Positions 46,131 to 59,938 of a stretch of 64,000 nt of DNA are shown piece after piece. A model generated the notes under the pieces. The model was given only the letters and a program-made list of their open reading frames with translations, did no database searches and had not been told where the DNA came from. This DNA is from Taxillus chinensis (lineage: Eukaryota; Streptophyta; Magnoliopsida; Santalales; Loranthaceae), in contig CM042086.1 of the NCBI GenBank assembly GCA_023512835.1, positions 19,909,029 to 19,973,028 on the forward strand, read 5' to 3'. The translations under genes and the position numbers were made by a program. How positions within the stretch are numbered: position 1 is the stretch's first letter; the number at the start of each line of letters is the position of its first letter.

Positions 46131-46718
46131 GCTTTTTAGAAACTTTGTAAAAAAAAAAAGTATGGGATAGAATTCTCCTAGGACGCACATGGATCTATCT
46201 CATGAAATAAATCTGATGTTAGGACTCTTCTAGTTAACAACATCAATGCGATTGCCACTCGGTTTGATTCCAAAATTAAGGTTATCATCGACAATGGCCC
46301 TAATTTAAGCTTGGGAGCTTTTATGTTGATAAAGGTATACGGCGTCAAACTAGTTGTATCAATATAATCCAATAATAAAATGAGATTATTGAAAGTAAGG
46401 ATAAAAATGACATCCAAAACTCATCTAAGAAAATTTCATTTCAAATTCGTTTCTATATATGTCAATTTGAAATTCATTCTAATAGGAATGAAATAGATAC
46501 ACAAAATGACCCGTGCTATTGTTTCTATATACACAACGAGATTGGTTTAGAGTGAATCACCCTTGCCTCGAACCCATCCTAAATTTGTGATGGGTTAAAC
46601 AAATTAGTTCCAAATCTATCATGAATTTGATTATGTCAATTCCAAACCCATTTTAATAGGATTGGGATGAATCGGGTATCCGGTATGACCCATTCCATTG
46701 CTATCCCTACTTGAAAGA

Positions 46719-47929
46719 AAACCTTTGCTCGCATTACCAAAATGGTGATAGTCTATGTTCTCTTTAGTGTCGCATCTTTGCATGGCTGTCATATCCATAT
46801 TTACAGCATCTTTTTGAATGGCAACCTTGAAAAAGAGGTGTCATGTCCTAGCCTCCTAATTTTGGATTAAAGGGAGAGACTCAAGTCCGTCAATTGCACA
46901 AGTCGTTGTATGGTTTAAATCAAGCATCTAGGCAGTGGTTTATCAAACTCTCTACAACCCTCAAAGCCGCGAGATTTCAGCCCTTTCAATCCGACTATTC
47001 TCTATTTGCCTGACGTCATCAAGGCAGCTTCCTAGTGTTGCTTGTGTATATTGATGATGTTATACTAGTAGGAAATAATTTGGAGGATATAGAGAATACT
47101 AAATCCTTCTTGGCCAATCAATTCATACTCAAGGATTTGGGGTAGTTAAAGTACTTTCTTAGCATCAAAGTTGCCAGATCACGACATATAATCAGTTTGT
47201 CGCAACGCAAGTATGCCTTATAAATTTTGAATGATATTGGACTTTTAGGTGTTAAACCTTCTCGGTTTCCTGTACAACAGAATTTGCTACTCACACTATT
47301 TAATGGAAAATTATTAGATGATGCTTTGGTATATAGAAATGGTTGGGAGGTTGATATATTTGATCATAACCAGACCAAACCTGACTCATGTTATACGTGT
47401 ACTAAGCCAGTTCATGGATAAGGCACGATAACCACAATTGGAAGCAATCTAGTGCTTAAGTACAAAGTCACTCCAATTGTGGGCATTCTGTGATGTCAAT
47501 TGGGCATGTTGTAAAGACACAAGGAGAACATATCAGAGATTGAGTATCATATTGTAAGTACTAGTATCACGTTCAAGTACATAGGCTGAGTATCATATCA
47601 TGGCTACCACCTGCTGAAGTCACATAATTGAAGAACATTTTAAAGGATTTTGGAGTGGATCACAAGCAACCAGTAAAACTGTTTTGTGACAATCAAGTAG
47701 CTATATACATGCTATCAAATCTGGTGTTTCATAATAGAACCAAATACATAAAAATAGATTGTCATCTCATTCAAAAAAAAATTAACAAGAAATGATTTAA
47801 ACAACTCATATTTGAACTACAAATCATCTGGCCAATCTACTCACTAAACTATTGAACTAAATACAGTTTGAAATGTTACTTGGATGTTATAAACATACAC
47901 TTCAACTCGAAGAAGAGCCTAGAATGAAA
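46719..47929 (+). pseudogene. Decayed Ty1/copia pol (RT and RNase H), copy B
   Basis: Same remnant and same main lesions as 4188-5400. The active-site codon run reads YIDDV here instead of YVDDV. Differences from copy A are few. Confidence 0.8.
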
Positions 47930-48694
47930 TAATTTATTTCTTTATTTATGAATGATTTAGCTTAATCATATAGAAACCATTTTTGTAACTTAAGTACGGG
48001 ATTCTGTCTTTAAATGTTGAAATCAATTTGCATATTATTCACTTTTATTCCCAATGTCCTTTCTAGCTGCAGCCCATGAGCTTCAGCGTATTTGTGTATA
48101 TATATAGAACCAATGATGGCAAGAAATTGGCTTGATGGAAAGCCCAAGCATTAAGGTAGGACAGTTTGTTTTGCAAATAGGATTAGTTCTCTTTTGCTAA
48201 CTGGCAGTTTTATTGCACTGCTGATTCGAGGTGTTTAGGGTTCATAATTTTTGGGTTGCCTGAACGGTTAATTGACTTTATTTATTCTTAAAATAAAGAA
48301 AAAAGAGGAGGTGTGTTGGTGGCAATCTTTTCATTTCCTCTTCTTCTTTAGTATTATTATTATTATTATTATCACTACTACCCCAACTACTTTGTGATAA
48401 TGTTATCATTATCAAAAAGCAATTAATCAGCATCCCTCCTGAGGACGACATTTTAATGTGGATTAATTTGTCTGAATTTTTATGCTCAGTATGGGTCCAG
48501 TACAGGTTAGATAGATTTTAGTTCGAACTCATATGAGAAAATTGTTTTGAATTTCCTGTGACCGTTCATGCATGAACAAGTTGAAGAATTCATGAATTTG
48601 CCAACTGATGGTTTAGGACGCTGCAATCCTCTGATCATCACCATTTACAGTTTGTTGATCGCCTTTTGGGGCTGGATTTTCTCTGTCATCCTTA
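47930..48694. other. Intergenic DNA with ATT microsatellite (copy B)
   Basis: Matches 5401-6170. No gene is supported; the last part corresponds to the old C-terminal coding tail and 3' region of the transporter, now beyond its premature stop. Confidence 0.5.
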
Positions 48695-50479
48695 TCATTT
48701 TCCCAAGTCATTTGCTTTGTTTTTTTTCATTTCTCCATCTTCAATTGATGGCAATGAGGGCTTTCTGTCCTTGCTCTTTCCCCACACCACCATATAGAGC
48801 CCCACAGCTATGACCATGGCCCCTATTGCCCTGATTCAACACATTTGGAATCACTAGATAGATGAAGGCCATATTAACAGTACACAACTGAAGATGATTG
48901 TGATTTTTATGTTACCTTCCTAGGTACAGTTGCTCGCCCAAGAAGAAGCAGCTGATAGCAGCAACGATAACCATGCAGAGAGGATTAAAGGCTGTCACAA
49001 AGACAGGACCCCTCTCTTTCATGATCACTCCCTGAACGTAATAAGCCATCCCTGAACAAACTATCCCCTGCAATACTTACCTTTTTGAGGGCTAGATTTG
49101 GAAATGGGTGATCGAGTTCAATGCAAAATCATAGGTTTAGAAATATGCGTACACTGTATGCAGCTGCTAGGAGTCTGGAGTCCCAACCTATAGACCAGAC
49201 AAAAGCCCTTCCCCTCTCCATTACCAGCGCAACTATAGTGCCTTGAGCCGTGCCCAACAGACATATCCAAGCAGTTAGAGATAGCTCAGCTGGGTAGGTT
49301 CTAAGTGTGATTGCCTTGAAAACATTGCACATCAAAAAAAAAAAAAACCACAAAAAAGAGGAGGTTAAGGGATCAATAATTTTGGGTACCGTAGTAGAGA
49401 AATGTAATTTTTGTTATGAGACACGACATACTTGCAGAATGATAAAAGAAGCCCAGCTAAAACATCCGGTTGTGATCATCAGAGAACCCTTTATCGAATC
49501 ATGCAGAGATATGCCACCAATTCTATCCAATCCGCCATGTTCAAGAGGGCTATTGCTTGCTCCGTTTGTCCAAAACAACTCAATCACTGGTCCTCTCATC
49601 AGCGTCATGAGCATAGCTCCTGCCACCGTGGTCAGTGTCCCACCCACCTTGGATTGACTGTAGATGCTCCTAAAGCTCATCTCCTCTAGCCTGCCATGGA
49701 TTCTTTATGGTTACACTCAAAAGCAGTTGTTCTTTCTGGGTTAATGTTGATGCTAAAATTCAGCTGAAGACATAATAAGTGCTGCACGTAAAATTTTACC
49801 TGAGTATCCAGGCCATTAAAAACGTTATGGCTGGAAGAACATTGCACATGGTGGCTGCAAATGTTGCCGATGTCTGCTTCATACCCATGTAGTACAAATT
49901 TTGGTCGATGACGGGCCTATTATTTGATTTCAATATAGTTTAGATAGGGGGGAAAGGGAAAAAAACCATAAAGTTCTTGCAGAGAGGTTACTGAATGAAA
50001 GGAAATTAATTATGTACACAGCAGAAATTCAGAAATTTACTCGAGGAAGCTCAGCAGCATTAATTTAGTGAAGATTGCTGCGGTCATCTTTGGCCTCACC
50101 TTCCTACATAAACAGAATCAAAATTACCCTGATATTGAATATTCTTCTAGCCGTTCATTATATATCATCATTCCAAATTTGTTTATTAGAGAAATAAGTG
50201 TGTCTCAGAGATGGACTTGTCCAGGAAGAAGGCGAAGGGGGCAATGACGACGGTGGCAATGGCGTGTCGGTAGACGACGAGTACGTAATTGCTCATCCCT
50301 TGCTTGAGTGCTACCATGGATAAGATATCCATCCCTGCAAAACCAATCTGCAAGAGCACCACCGCAACGAAGGGCTTTGCCACAGACATAAGTCCACCAT
50401 TATGGGTAATTTCATTGCTTGGCTTCTGGTCTCCCATGTCTCTCTGCATGCGTTCCACCTCAGTACCACTACTACTCAA
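48695..50479 (-). CDS. WAT1-related (EamA-type) transporter, copy B, C-terminal frameshift
   Basis: Exons on the minus strand are 50217-50479, 50041-50103, 49800-49916, 49432-49690, 49153-49314, 48916-49067 and 48695-48830. All splice sites match copy A. In the last exon a poly(T) run on the plus strand (48720-48727) has eight T where copy A has seven. The reading frame shifts after GEMKK and stops at 48695-48697. The product would be 383 aa instead of 410 and loses only the charged cytosolic tail; the membrane core is intact, so transport may survive. The lesion lies in a homopolymer and a sequencing error must be excluded. Confidence 0.8.
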
Positions 50480-50530
50480 TGGTTTCTACAAAGTTGATGT
50501 CCACTGGTTTAATTCCATCATAATTCCCTC

Positions 50531-50539
50531 TTTATATAG
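50531..50539 (-). promoter_or_regulatory. Candidate TATA box of the WAT1-like gene (copy B)
   Basis: TATATAAAG at the same distance from the start codon as in copy A. Confidence 0.45.
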
Positions 50540-50599
50540 GCAAGTATTTTTTGTAAAGCATCAAATTATTAGCCATCCCACTTTCAAAAGGTAAGGCGC

Positions 50600-52776
50600 A
50601 CAAATTGTTGCTCCTGTATCAAACCTCAATTATTCTTACCCAAAACTATTATTTGCTACCCCATGGTGCCCGATTAGTATAGGCGTATGTCATTAACAAT
50701 CATCGAGTTAAAGAGATTAACAAAGAACACTGAATGGGTGACGACCGGAAATTTGGAGAGCGCCTGGGAGGTCATGGGGGTGGAGACCGGGGAGATGGGG
50801 TGACAAAAAAAACATATTTGTTTTACACACAACTAAAGAATAAAAAGTTAATTTATTTCAAAGTATACACCGGATAAATTTGATATTTATTTTTAAAAAC
50901 TATGAGTTCAAATAATTTTTTATTAATTATAAATATTTTTAAATTTATTATTTTTAAAAATAATTTTATTTTTAAAAATTAATTTTGTAAAAAGTAGATT
51001 TTATATTTATTTCTAACAATTATTTCTAACTAATTTTTATTTTTAAATATAAATTTAATTCAAATTTATTCAAATAATTTCTAACAATGAGATTCAAATA
51101 TTTTTTCTATTTTCTATTTTGTTATTTGGGTCTACTAAGTTTTTTTTTTTAAATTAAACTTAATTTTAAAAAATACAAATATTTTTAAAACATATTTTTT
51201 CTTACCAAACAGAAATTATTCTCAAATTACAATTCAAAATGAACACCGATAGAATTCAGAAAATAAAATATAAAAATCAAAACTTATACCAAATAGACCT
51301 TCATATTTTAATAGAATATCAAAAAAATATGAAATTTGAGTATTTATAGGGTCTTTAATTTATTATGTTAAATTCTATATAACCAAACTTGAATTGTAGG
51401 TTATTTTTATTTGACCATATAAATTAAAAAAATTCAAGATCATAAAATAATGTAGACATACAAATCTTTGCCTGATATTTCAAAAATTGCCTTTAAGTTA
51501 TTTAATTTAGTGCTAATTAGCTTGTTGTTGGCTAATAATTACGTTATTATTGAAAACATATATATGTTGATATCCTTTCCACGTTTGGTGTGTGTATATG
51601 TATTGTAGCGAAGTTGTATTTTGTATTTTGTACTTATGAAAAACTAGTTTCAAAGTTGCACTTGTCAAGACAAATGCATGGTTTTAAGTATTATTTATTT
51701 GTATAGTTAATTTTTATTAAATTGTGTTTAATTGTTATATTTTAAAATTTATTATTTAGTATATGTATTTTTTATTTTAGTGGTTTGTTAAAATTTTTAT
51801 TTTTTGTTAATGTTTGAATTAGCTTTATAATATTTTTATTTTAATTAATTTATAAAGTTATTTACATTAAATTAACTTTATTTAATTGATATATTTTTAA
51901 AGTTAAAATTATTATATATACTATTTAATATAGATTATTAATCTTATTTTTGTTCTGATAAATATTATTTTAAATTAAAATTATTTATTTATTTACATTA
52001 AAATGACATTTATACATAGCATTTTTATCTTTATTTTATATGATTCTCTATCCTATTATAAGGAATAAAATACATATTATATGTGCTCCAACCTTCTCTC
52101 TGCTCAACTCTTCAAAATAACTTTATATGGCTCCTTACCATATATATGTTGATGCTTTTAATAGCTATTTTTGTAATGGTCATATTTTAAAAAATAATAA
52201 AATATTCTATAGTTATCAAAATTGAGATGATGAATAAGGAACATAGTTGAAGATGTTTCTTTTTAAGAAGAAAATTTTATTAAAAGAGAAAAAAAATTAC
52301 AGTAACAACAACATGTCTTGTTGATAAAAAGAATATCTAGCTAAAGTAAAGACAAATCTCCTAAGGCACAGAGGAAATTAAAATAACAAGGATCCTTTTA
52401 GAGCACTTACAATTGCCTCAACAAAGCTTGATTGTAATTTAGTCAAATAATTAGTTTTTATAAATTATAACTAATCTAATTTTACACTATAAAATAATGA
52501 ATTCAACAAAATGTTAGCATTTTAATTAAAATATTAACTAAAATTTTGTAACACTCTCTCTCCCTACACCACCCCATCACCCACCCTTCTAATCCTTACC
52601 CCCCCCCCCCTTTCCTATCGACGTCGATAATGTATCCAAATATTTAATTAAAGTTAGAGCCCCCAACACCAACCCATCTCATTCATTTGACCTAAGCAAC
52701 CAATACACTTCGAACTTCTAAAGCAGCACGCCGGCATGCCCTAAAGTAATAACCCATCTCCTGGTAGTAACTCTAA
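50600..52776. other. AT-rich intergenic stretch, no gene (copy B)
   Basis: Matches 8080-10190. It keeps 42 bp at 51528-51569 that copy A has lost between two TGTTG repeats. No coding content. Confidence 0.5.
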
Positions 52777-53116
52777 GAGCATCCATAACAGATTTGGCAT
52801 AATCAAACTTTTCCTATAATTTAGAAAAAAATAGAAATTTATCAAAAATTCATTCACATCAGGTTTCCTATAGGGATTTATTATTCATCCCTAAATATTT
52901 TTCATATAATTTTTTAATATATATTATTATACTTGTAATATTTTTATTAGTGATAATAAATAAAAAGATAAGAGAGAAAATAATATAAAATGAATTAAGT
53001 AATAAATGTAGATAGAAATAGGGAATGAGATATTTGATGTTTTTGAAAAATAATCAAATTAGATACTATTCATCCCTAAAATAGAAATAAAAATACCAAA
53101 ATTAATGTGGATGCTC
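52777..53116. mobile_element. MITE 1 (copy B)
   Basis: Counterpart of 10194-10535 with the same GAGCATCCATA/TGGATGCTC ends and TAA flanks, so it was in place before the duplication. Confidence 0.55.
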
Positions 53117-53119
53117 TAA

Positions 53120-53481
53120 GAGCATTTGGTATAATTAAGTTTTCCTTATAATTTAGGGAAAAAAATACAGAATTATCAAAAATTCATTCACATCAGATTC
53201 CCTAAAATAGGGTATAGGGATAGGTAATGAATAGTAAATACCTATATTTAGGGATTTACTATTCATCCCTAAATATTTTTAATATATATTATTATATTTG
53301 TAATATTTTTATTGATGATAATAAATGAAAAAATGAAGGAGAAAATCATATAAAATAAATTAAGTAATAAATGTAAATAGAAATAGTGAATGAGATGTTT
53401 AATGTTTTTGAAAAATAAGCAAATTATATACTATTTATCCCTGAAATAGGAATAAAAATACTAAAATTGATGTGGATGCTC
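53120..53481. mobile_element. MITE 2 (copy B)
   Basis: Counterpart of 10539-10901. Its right end reads GGATGCTC, closer to the MITE 1 terminus than the GGATACTC of copy A. Confidence 0.55.
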
Positions 53482-53484
53482 TAA

Positions 53485-56400
53485 TGCATCTCTACCCTCT
53501 TTGTTCTGCCCTCCGGACCCTCCCGCTGGCCACTTGCAGTGTTGCCCCACCACACTCCTCCCTCTCAGGCGGTTGATTGTTTACATATACCCACAAAATT
53601 GATGTAAAATATTTTGGATATAAATCGTCATTAGAATTTAGAACTGTTATTTCTATGATTTCTCGATGACTTATCCACCATAAAATCTATTATGAATTTC
53701 TCATTAGAACTATTATTTCGTTGCTTTGAATTGAACCATAAAAACGTGTAGTGTTTCTTTTGATGATTTCTTTAGGGATCCATGTAAAAAAGTAACATTT
53801 ATATAATGTAAATACTAAAATATATAACTGCTATGATGTGTTGTATTTATCAGGGCTTGCTGCATATATAAATACGTATTTATTATATTTAAATTATTTT
53901 ACTTTTTTATGAAGACAATAATTTCTAGCGGATATGTTTTGTTATCTAGTCTATTTTTATTATTGTGTTTTTTTAATTTATAATTTCAATAATGATATAC
54001 GTTTTAAAATTTTATGTTGTTCCTATAATTATAGTAAAATAATAGTAATAATAAAAATCGATAGTTTAATATGTAAATACAAATATTATTATTATCTTAA
54101 AATGTATAAGAGATAGGGCCCCCAATTTAATAATCGCCTTGGTACCCTAAATCTCGGGGCAGGCCCTACGAGGGCGATGGGGTTATGGAGGAGGGGAGGA
54201 GGGGCAATGGGAGTGACATGGGGGAAGGAGGGGACTCAAGGGATGAGGGGCAACATGGGGAGGGGGCGACACAGGCTGGATAGAAGTAGAATTGAAATTA
54301 TTTGATGATGTGACATTTTCAATTAAAGCACAAACAAAGTAAAATTTTGCTTCTTTTTATTGCTTTAGTGTCTATGACTTTAACTAATACATTAGAAAGA
54401 GTTTTTGGCCAAATATAACTTTAGTTGTGACTTTAACTAATGCATTAGAGATGTTCTATGTCATTCATTTTTTTTATTTTTCGAAGATGATTGGTGTTTA
54501 AAAAAATTATTAGTTTGATGAATTGATAATTTTAAAAATAAAATAATTATATATTATAAGCAATACTCATCTCTTTTCTTTTTTAAATTATAAATTTAAT
54601 TAAATATTATATAAGCAAAAATATTTTGAAGCTAGTTAGAATTGAACCCAAGCTCGTACACAACATAAACAAATGTCTAACCATCAAACAATAATTATAA
54701 TAATAAGTAAAACATATTCCTTAATACATATATCATATATCATGACAGAAAATAATAAAATAATTAAACAAAATTATACTTAGAAAAAGCAAAATCTGAA
54801 TCCCACACAAAATATAAAAGCATAACCATCAAGCTAAAATTATAATTGTAAATTAAATGTATTTATTAATACATATAGGACTGATAATATTGGTAAAATG
54901 GTGTAGTAATAATATTGTAATATAAAATATAAGTATATGTCTCATTAAAATAAACTTTAACTACTTAAATTATGTAAAAACAATTAATTTAAATAATTTA
55001 TATATATACTACAAATATTAGTCGATCATTTAAATTATAAATATTCTTTTAAAATAATAAAAATTTAAAGTAATTTTATGTAAAACAAAGTTATATATAA
55101 TCATTTTAGTTACATTAAAGGAAATAGGTTATTGAAACAAAACTATTATATTATTTATAACATAAGTAATTTGATAATTATTTGATCAAATAATATTTGA
55201 TTGGATCATTTACCCCTTGCTTGGTTATTATATATTTGTGCATGGGGTATGGAAAGTGGGTTGATTTTTTTTCTTTTGCTTGGTAGAGATAGAAATGCCA
55301 TAGAAAGTATATCCGGTGATGCAAAACATGCATTGGAATATGTGTAGTATTTTTCATAGCAAAATGATATGAAAAGCTATAGAAAAGCAACCGTAGAGGT
55401 ATATTTCCATAATTGCCCCTATATTTTTTAACAATCAACAAACTCATTATTTGGTATAATTGGTATTTCATATTATATTATTTTTTTATAATTCTATTTA
55501 CATTATAAAAAAAATATTTTCTACCTCTTTTTTACCTCAACTAAACAACTATTCTTTCTACCTATTTTCTTTCTATCCCTTTTCCACCTAAAATTCTTTC
55601 ATAACTTTTCCACCCTTTACCAAGCAAAGGGTTAGTCTTCAATCAACTTATTAATAAATTCAAAATTAAATTTGAATCTAATTAATATGTTTATTTATAA
55701 ATTATTTTATTATATAAGTTATGCATGATGAAAGTGAGTTTTGACTTTTAATAGTAAATATTTCATATTTGAGTTAAGAATATAATAAATCATATTTAAA
55801 TATTAATACATTTTAAATTAAATAATATTTTATTGTATCACGTAATTCTAAATCAACTTATTATTAAATTTTAAACTAAATGTAAATCTAATTAATCTAT
55901 ATTAAAATATTATTAGTGCATTTATTTTTATTATAATATAAATATATATATATATATTTTATAATTACTATTATTAATATTATTTATATGTTAGGTTTTA
56001 CATATATATATATATATATATTATATAAGCATATTAAATAATAATAATAATAATATAGCCAGGGGTTTCAAAGTGTACGGTAGTTTTTCACAACTAAAAT
56101 AATTTAGAAATAAAAATTCTTATAAATGAGTTGTGTTGTTTATTTTTTCTCTATAAATAAAAGTAATTAAAGAGTTGCTGGAGAGCTCATTTAAAATTAA
56201 ATAAAGTTTTTTCTTGTACTGGTTTTTAATTTAATAAGAAAAATATTTTGAGAACACTTTTGATTTGCTGCCATTTAAAAGATATAAATATACAGGAAAA
56301 GTACGGTTCACTTATACTTTTATCTTAAATAAGTTATCGCATACATGTGATTTTGCAATGGTAAAACTCATCACTAAATAATGCATAAAGGTTACTACAA

Positions 56401-57394
56401 AGAAGGAAGGAAGGAAGGAGGACAAGTTAATATAATATGAAGGGATTGTAATGAAGGGATACAATCAGGAAGATAATATGAAGGGATTGTAAGTTAATGC
56501 ATATTTTTATCAGGTTACTCATCTTTGTATTTTTATAATATTGTTATATTTTTCAAATGTTTTTAAGGGATTGTAATATGTTTACTCATCTCTGTATTTT
56601 TGTAATATTGTTATATTTTTCAAATGTTTTTGTATTTTTTTATTTTTAGGCGAGATAATAACGTTAAACTCAGTTTTGTCTCCGGACGGAAATGAACTCA
56701 AGCGACCATGGAGTTGGCGCACCCAATAACCACTAGGGTATGATTCAGGAGGTGCTGACTAAGTCATATTAATGTTGTTCAAACTTTGTTTTAAGCACGT
56801 AAAGAATGCCCCTACGACCAAATATCTCGCGAAAGATTGAAGCATTATTCTTGCTCTCACCCCTTTTCGCTTTCTTTTTCTCTTTTTCTTTAATAATTCC
56901 CATATCAGACCAAAACTTTGGTCAGGCTCAGGCCTATGCTTGCTGATCAGCACCCCACTCAAATCCCATTGGCATTCCTAACCAAGTGAGCAACAGAGAA
57001 CACCAAAAGTTATAAAAGTGAATGTCCAGACGGACACCACACCCTGCAATAGAACCTTAATGGGTAGAGCACAACCTTCACGAGATCCTACCAGGTCTAG
57101 TTTTACGTTACGCGCTAATCACCCAAATGCACACCACTCCACAAAGATCACATACGTCAACACGGCTAGTAGGGAGAGGCATGAAATAAGACGTTGCAGC
57201 AAATCACTACTTTTTCCCTGCTGTGCATAACGAAATAGATGACAAAGCCACATGTATGTAGATGCCACTAGTCTACAAGCTGTTTTGATGGGTTTTTTCT
57301 ATTTTCTTTTTTAAAAAATAAAAACGCCAATTGGGGATTCATATCCCTCACAATACTCAAAAAAGAATTATTGTATATTACAATAATTTCAATC
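53485..57394. other. AT-rich intergenic stretch with microsatellites, no gene (copy B)
   Basis: Matches 10905-14814. It has the G-rich island (about 54165-54280), AT and AAT runs near 55940-56060 with different lengths from copy A, and the 67-bp direct repeat near 56515-56635. No coding sequence is supported. Confidence 0.4.
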
Positions 57395-57533
57395 TAGACC
57401 ATCGAATTTGTATTTAACGGTTCAAATTATATTTTTTATTTAACTATAATTCCTCCAATACAATAAAATACTTTAAAGGAGATTATAATTAATAAAAATT
57501 TAATTTAAATTGTTGAATACAAATTCAATGGTC
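57395..57533. repeat. Foldback repeat (copy B)
   Basis: Counterpart of 14815-14952, arms at about 57395-57427 and 57500-57533. Confidence 0.5.
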
Positions 57534-57969
57534 CAAATTAAAAGTATGAGTAATACTATATGCAACTAAGGTTGCATAACCAATAGGTAACCATAATGAT
57601 GTGACATCATACCAGATCATCGGAGGGGGAAGAAAAAAAAATCACTGTCGTCCAATCAGCAATGATTTTACCGCGATGTCGTGCGAGCCAATTGCATAAA
57701 ATATTTTGTAAAAATATTTAAGTATTGAGTGAGATATTTATGACAAGTTTGAGTTCAAATTTGAAAATTTTTAAGCTTTATAATGATTTATTTTGACAAC
57801 TACGATTTGGGTTTAGATAAAGTCAATTTGAAGCGTTCAATCAAACAATTGTAATTGTACTTGTCCTTACATTTTACAATTTAATGTATCTTTTCCCTTT
57901 TTCCTTTTTTGGGCATATGGAAAATGAATAATTCTTTAAAATATGCATTGTTCACTTAGGACTTAGGTT

Positions 57970-58085
57970 TCTACAAGCTCAAAGCGAATAATATTATGAT
58001 ATGTAGATGAACTTACACCTTAGCACGATTCTAGCAAGTGGTATCAAAGCTTGGTTATCCCCAGAAAAAGACCCTTGTCACTCCT
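57970..58085 (+). mobile_element. TRIM family 2 fragment (copy B)
   Basis: Counterpart of 15390-15505, with primer-site motif TGGTATCAAAGC at 58040-58051. Confidence 0.5.
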
Positions 58086-58191
58086 TGCAGGGAATCAGGT
58101 TAAATGCCTCAGAATAGATAACGACAAAGAATACAACTAAGGGTAATTTTTGAAGTTTCGTGAATAACATGGGATACAATAACACTGGACT

Positions 58192-59938
58192 GTGAAGAAG
58201 ACACCTCAACAAAACGGGATAGCAAAATGCATGAATAGAACTATAGCAGAAAGAGCACAATGTATTAGATTGAGTGCAAGGGTTCCAAAAAGTTTCTGGG
58301 TAGAAGCTGTGAATATGAAAGTGTTTATCATTAATAAGTCGCCAAATACATCTATAGAAAATAATGTCGCAGAAGAAGTTTGGACAGGGAAAGAAGTATA
58401 TTACTTAGGTATAAGAGTTTTTGGGTGTTCTACTTATATACACATTCCAGGTGATGAAAGGTCCAAGTTATATGCAAAGTCCAAACATTATATTTTTCTT
58501 GGGTATGAAAAGGGCGTGAAAAGATACAAACTTTGGGATCCAAAATTAAGGAAAGTGGTTATTATTAGGAATGTGATATTTGATGAAGCATCGATAATCA
58601 AATCACATTAAGGGACTCAGAAAATTGACACAGAGGAGAACAGGTAACAGGAGGACATACATATTGAGTTAGAAAATCGTGATAACCTAATATTGCCATT
58701 GGTGGAACAGAATGAAGATTTGTAGCAAGAAAACATAGTTACAAGGAGATTTAAATGTACCATTAAACTTCCAGAAAGGTATGGATTTGAAGATATGGTT
58801 GCATATGCTCTCACGATTACTATTGGGGATCCTTTTATTTTTTAAGAGGCTATTGTTAATCCTGAAAAAGATAAATGGATGAAGGCCATGATAAAAAAAA
58901 TCATACTTGGGAGTTGGTAAAAATTGCCTAAAAGGTATAAAGTAGTAGGCTGTAAATGGATCTAGAGGAAGAAGGAACCAGTTTCAGAAAAATAAAAAGG
59001 AAGATTTAAGGCACGGTTAGTAAGAAAAGGGTATTCACAAAGGAAGGGTATAGATTATGATGAAGTATTTTCTTCAGTTGTGAGACATACCTCAATCAGA
59101 ATTATTTTGGTATTGATGACTAACTATGACCTCGAATTGGAGCAATTGGATGTTAAAATAACCTTCCTTCATGGTGATTTGGAGGAAGTCATATACATGG
59201 AGTAGCTTGAAGGGTTCAAGTAGCCAGAGACTGAAAATCTGGTTTGTAAATTGAAGAAATCAATATATGAGTTAAAATAGTCTCCAAGACAATGGTATAA
59301 GAAATTTGATTCGTTTATGATTCGAATTGGTTATATTCCCTGTGAGTATGATTGTTGTATTTATGTTAAAACTCTTGATGATGGTTCCCATATCTTTCTA
59401 TTACTTTATGTGGATGATATGCTTATTACTACTAAAGAATTATTTGAAGTGAATAGGTTAAAGACATTGCTAAAGAAGGAATTTGACATGAAAGATTTAG
59501 GTGTTACAATAAGATATTTGGAATGGAGATACATGGAGATAGGTTGGCTAGAAAATTCTGGCTATCTCAAAAGGACTACATTGGTAAAGTGGTGGAGAGG
59601 TTTAACATGCATAATGCTAAACAAGTCAACACACACTTGGGAAGTCATTTCAAGTTATCACAATTGCAATGTCTGAATTCAAGTGAAGAAATTCAAGAGA
59701 TGTCAGAAGTGCCTTATGCAAGTGCAGTTGGTTGTTTGATGTATGCAATGGTATGTTCAAGACCTAATCTAGCACATGCTATCAACACAGTGAGCTCATA
59801 TATGGCAAATCCAGGTAATGAGCATTAGAGAGCAGTTAAATGGATTCTTAGGTATTTGAGACGGACTACAAACTATGGATTTATATTCTCTAATCAATCA
59901 GATCAGATTTTAGTTAAAGGGTATGTGGATGTAGATTA
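58192..59938 (+). pseudogene. Decayed copia integrase/RT (copy B)
   Basis: Integrase part 58192-58611 is open for 139 codons but differs from copy A at about nine bases, including changes in the first conserved motif. RT with YVDDM lies in 59317-59676. Shared stops show it was already dead when copies separated. Confidence 0.85.
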
